Shown: piece by piece, positions 4,849 to 5,362 of the stretch
Numbering within the stretch: the first letter of the stretch is position 1
How the letters are laid out: every line of letters begins with the position of its first letter
Position numbers and translations under genes: made by a program
The notes under the pieces: generated by a model
What the model saw: the letters and a program-made list of their open reading frames with translations, nothing else
The model's database searches: none
What the model was told of the DNA's origin: nothing
Assembly (NCBI GenBank): GCA_026785985.1
Contig: JAJAYX010000639.1
Coordinates: 1-5,362 of the forward strand
Direction: 5' to 3'
DNA from: Rudanella sp.
GTDB taxonomy: Bacteria > Bacteroidota > Bacteroidia > Cytophagales > Spirosomataceae
DNA length: 5,362 nucleotides

Positions 4849-5362
4849 TTGGACAACGTGAATTGGCTTATTGACAAACGAATTGTAGTGATTGGCGGAA
4901 CCACGGGTATGGGCTTTTCGGCGGCTCAGGCGTTCGTGCGCGAGGGCGCCCGGGTGGTGGTGGTCGGTCGCAATCCCGATAGTTGCGCCACTGCCGAAGA
5001 ACTGCTCGAAGGCAGTGGATTGGCCATGTCGGGCGATGCCTCAGACCCCAAAACGGCTACCAAAGCCATTGACCTCTGCCAGAATATTTTCGGTGGTTTC
5101 GACGGGCTGTATCATGTGGCGGGGGGCAGCGGTCGGCGGTTTGGCGATGGCCCTCTCCATGAACTGACCCTCGACGGCTGGAACGCCACCATGAACCTGA
5201 ATTTGACTTCGTTGATGCTCTCGAATCAGGCAGCCGTGCGGACATTTAAGGAGCAGGGACAGGGCGGTACGATCCTGAATATGGGGTCGATTCTGAGCCA
5301 TTCGCCTTCACCCAAATATTTTGTTACCCATGCTTATGCAGCCGCAAAATCAGCCGTAATTG
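4849..5362 (+). CDS. Short-chain dehydrogenase/reductase (SDR), N-terminal 171 residues (runs off right edge)
   Basis: This is a Rossmann-fold NAD(P)-dependent oxidoreductase of the classical SDR type, cytosolic, acting on an alcohol or ketone that cannot be named from sequence. The product reads RIVVIGGTTGMGFSAAQAFV (11-30), containing the dinucleotide-binding glycine motif GGTTGMG (16-22). It continues with GDAS (62-65, adenine-contacting Asp63), HVAGGSG (89-95) in place of the usual NNAG, LNLTS with the structural Asn118, NMGSILS with catalytic Ser147, and YAAAK with catalytic Tyr163 and Lys167. Classical SDRs are about 250 residues, so roughly the last 80 are beyond the edge. There is no ATG: TTG at 4849 (giving MDNVNWLIDKR) is preferred for its distance from the GGAGG upstream, but GTG at 4858 (giving MNWLIDKR) fits the family equally well. 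It lies 79 bp after the membrane-protein gene, with no obvious functional link. Confidence 0.9.
   Translation, partial: MDNVNWLIDKRIVVIGGTTGMGFSAAQAFVREGARVVVVGRNPDSCATAEELLEGSGLAMSGDASDPKTATKAIDLCQNIFGGFDGLYHVAGGSGRRFGDGPLHELTLDGWNATMNLNLTSLMLSNQAAVRTFKEQGQGGTILNMGSILSHSPSPKYFVTHAYAAAKSAVI

Noticed and set aside
4182..4904. Long minus-strand open frame (240 codons) opposite the membrane-protein gene
   Set aside because: It is antisense to the 3' half of a clearly coding gene, is rich in His, Gln and Arg without any recognisable motif, and spans the intergenic gap into the next gene. It is a shadow of the real frame.

Overview
The window looks like chromosomal DNA from a member of the Bacteroidota, probably order Cytophagales (a Spirosoma-like organism). 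The evidence is the protein types and codon style, the near absence of Shine-Dalgarno sequences, and matches to the Bacteroidota -7 promoter box TAnnTTTG in front of two genes. The assignment is inference from reading; no database comparison was possible.

Left part, minus strand (1-1373): two membrane subunits of respiratory complex I. nuoK (114 aa, complete) is followed by nuoL (first 320 residues; the rest lies beyond the left edge). Both keep the charged residues expected of working proton-channel subunits. The gene upstream of nuoK in the usual order, nuoJ, is absent. nuoK instead begins a leftward transcription unit with a candidate promoter of its own.

Divergent intergenic region (1374-1798): about 425 bp without a convincing gene. 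It holds the nuoK promoter candidate, two short open stretches that may be coding debris, a perfect 9-bp inverted repeat, a 7-bp inverted repeat shaped like an operator, and a TACTTTTG box so close to the next ATG that the transcript may be leaderless.

Middle part, plus strand (1799-4769): what looks like the remainder of a surface-polysaccharide locus. A family 2 glycosyltransferase gene runs until homology appears to stop near residue 212. It joins directly to the last ~65 codons of a dTDP-4-dehydrorhamnose 3,5-epimerase-type gene, which carries a one-base frameshift. This reads as a deletion scar fusing two former neighbours. After 37 bp comes an intact 698-residue polytopic membrane protein with a GT-C-like layout: about 13 membrane spans, an acidic motif in the first periplasmic loop and a soluble C-terminal domain. 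It is probably an uncharacterised envelope glycan enzyme.

Right part, plus strand (4849-5362): the first 171 residues of a short-chain dehydrogenase/reductase with an intact nucleotide-binding motif and Ser/Tyr/Lys catalytic residues. It runs off the right edge. Its start codon is TTG or GTG, and a GGAGG sequence lies upstream.

I found no RNA gene, CRISPR array, insertion sequence or phage module, and no clear candidate for a wholly new system. The most notable items are the glycosyltransferase/epimerase scar, the split nuo cluster and the uncharacterised membrane protein.
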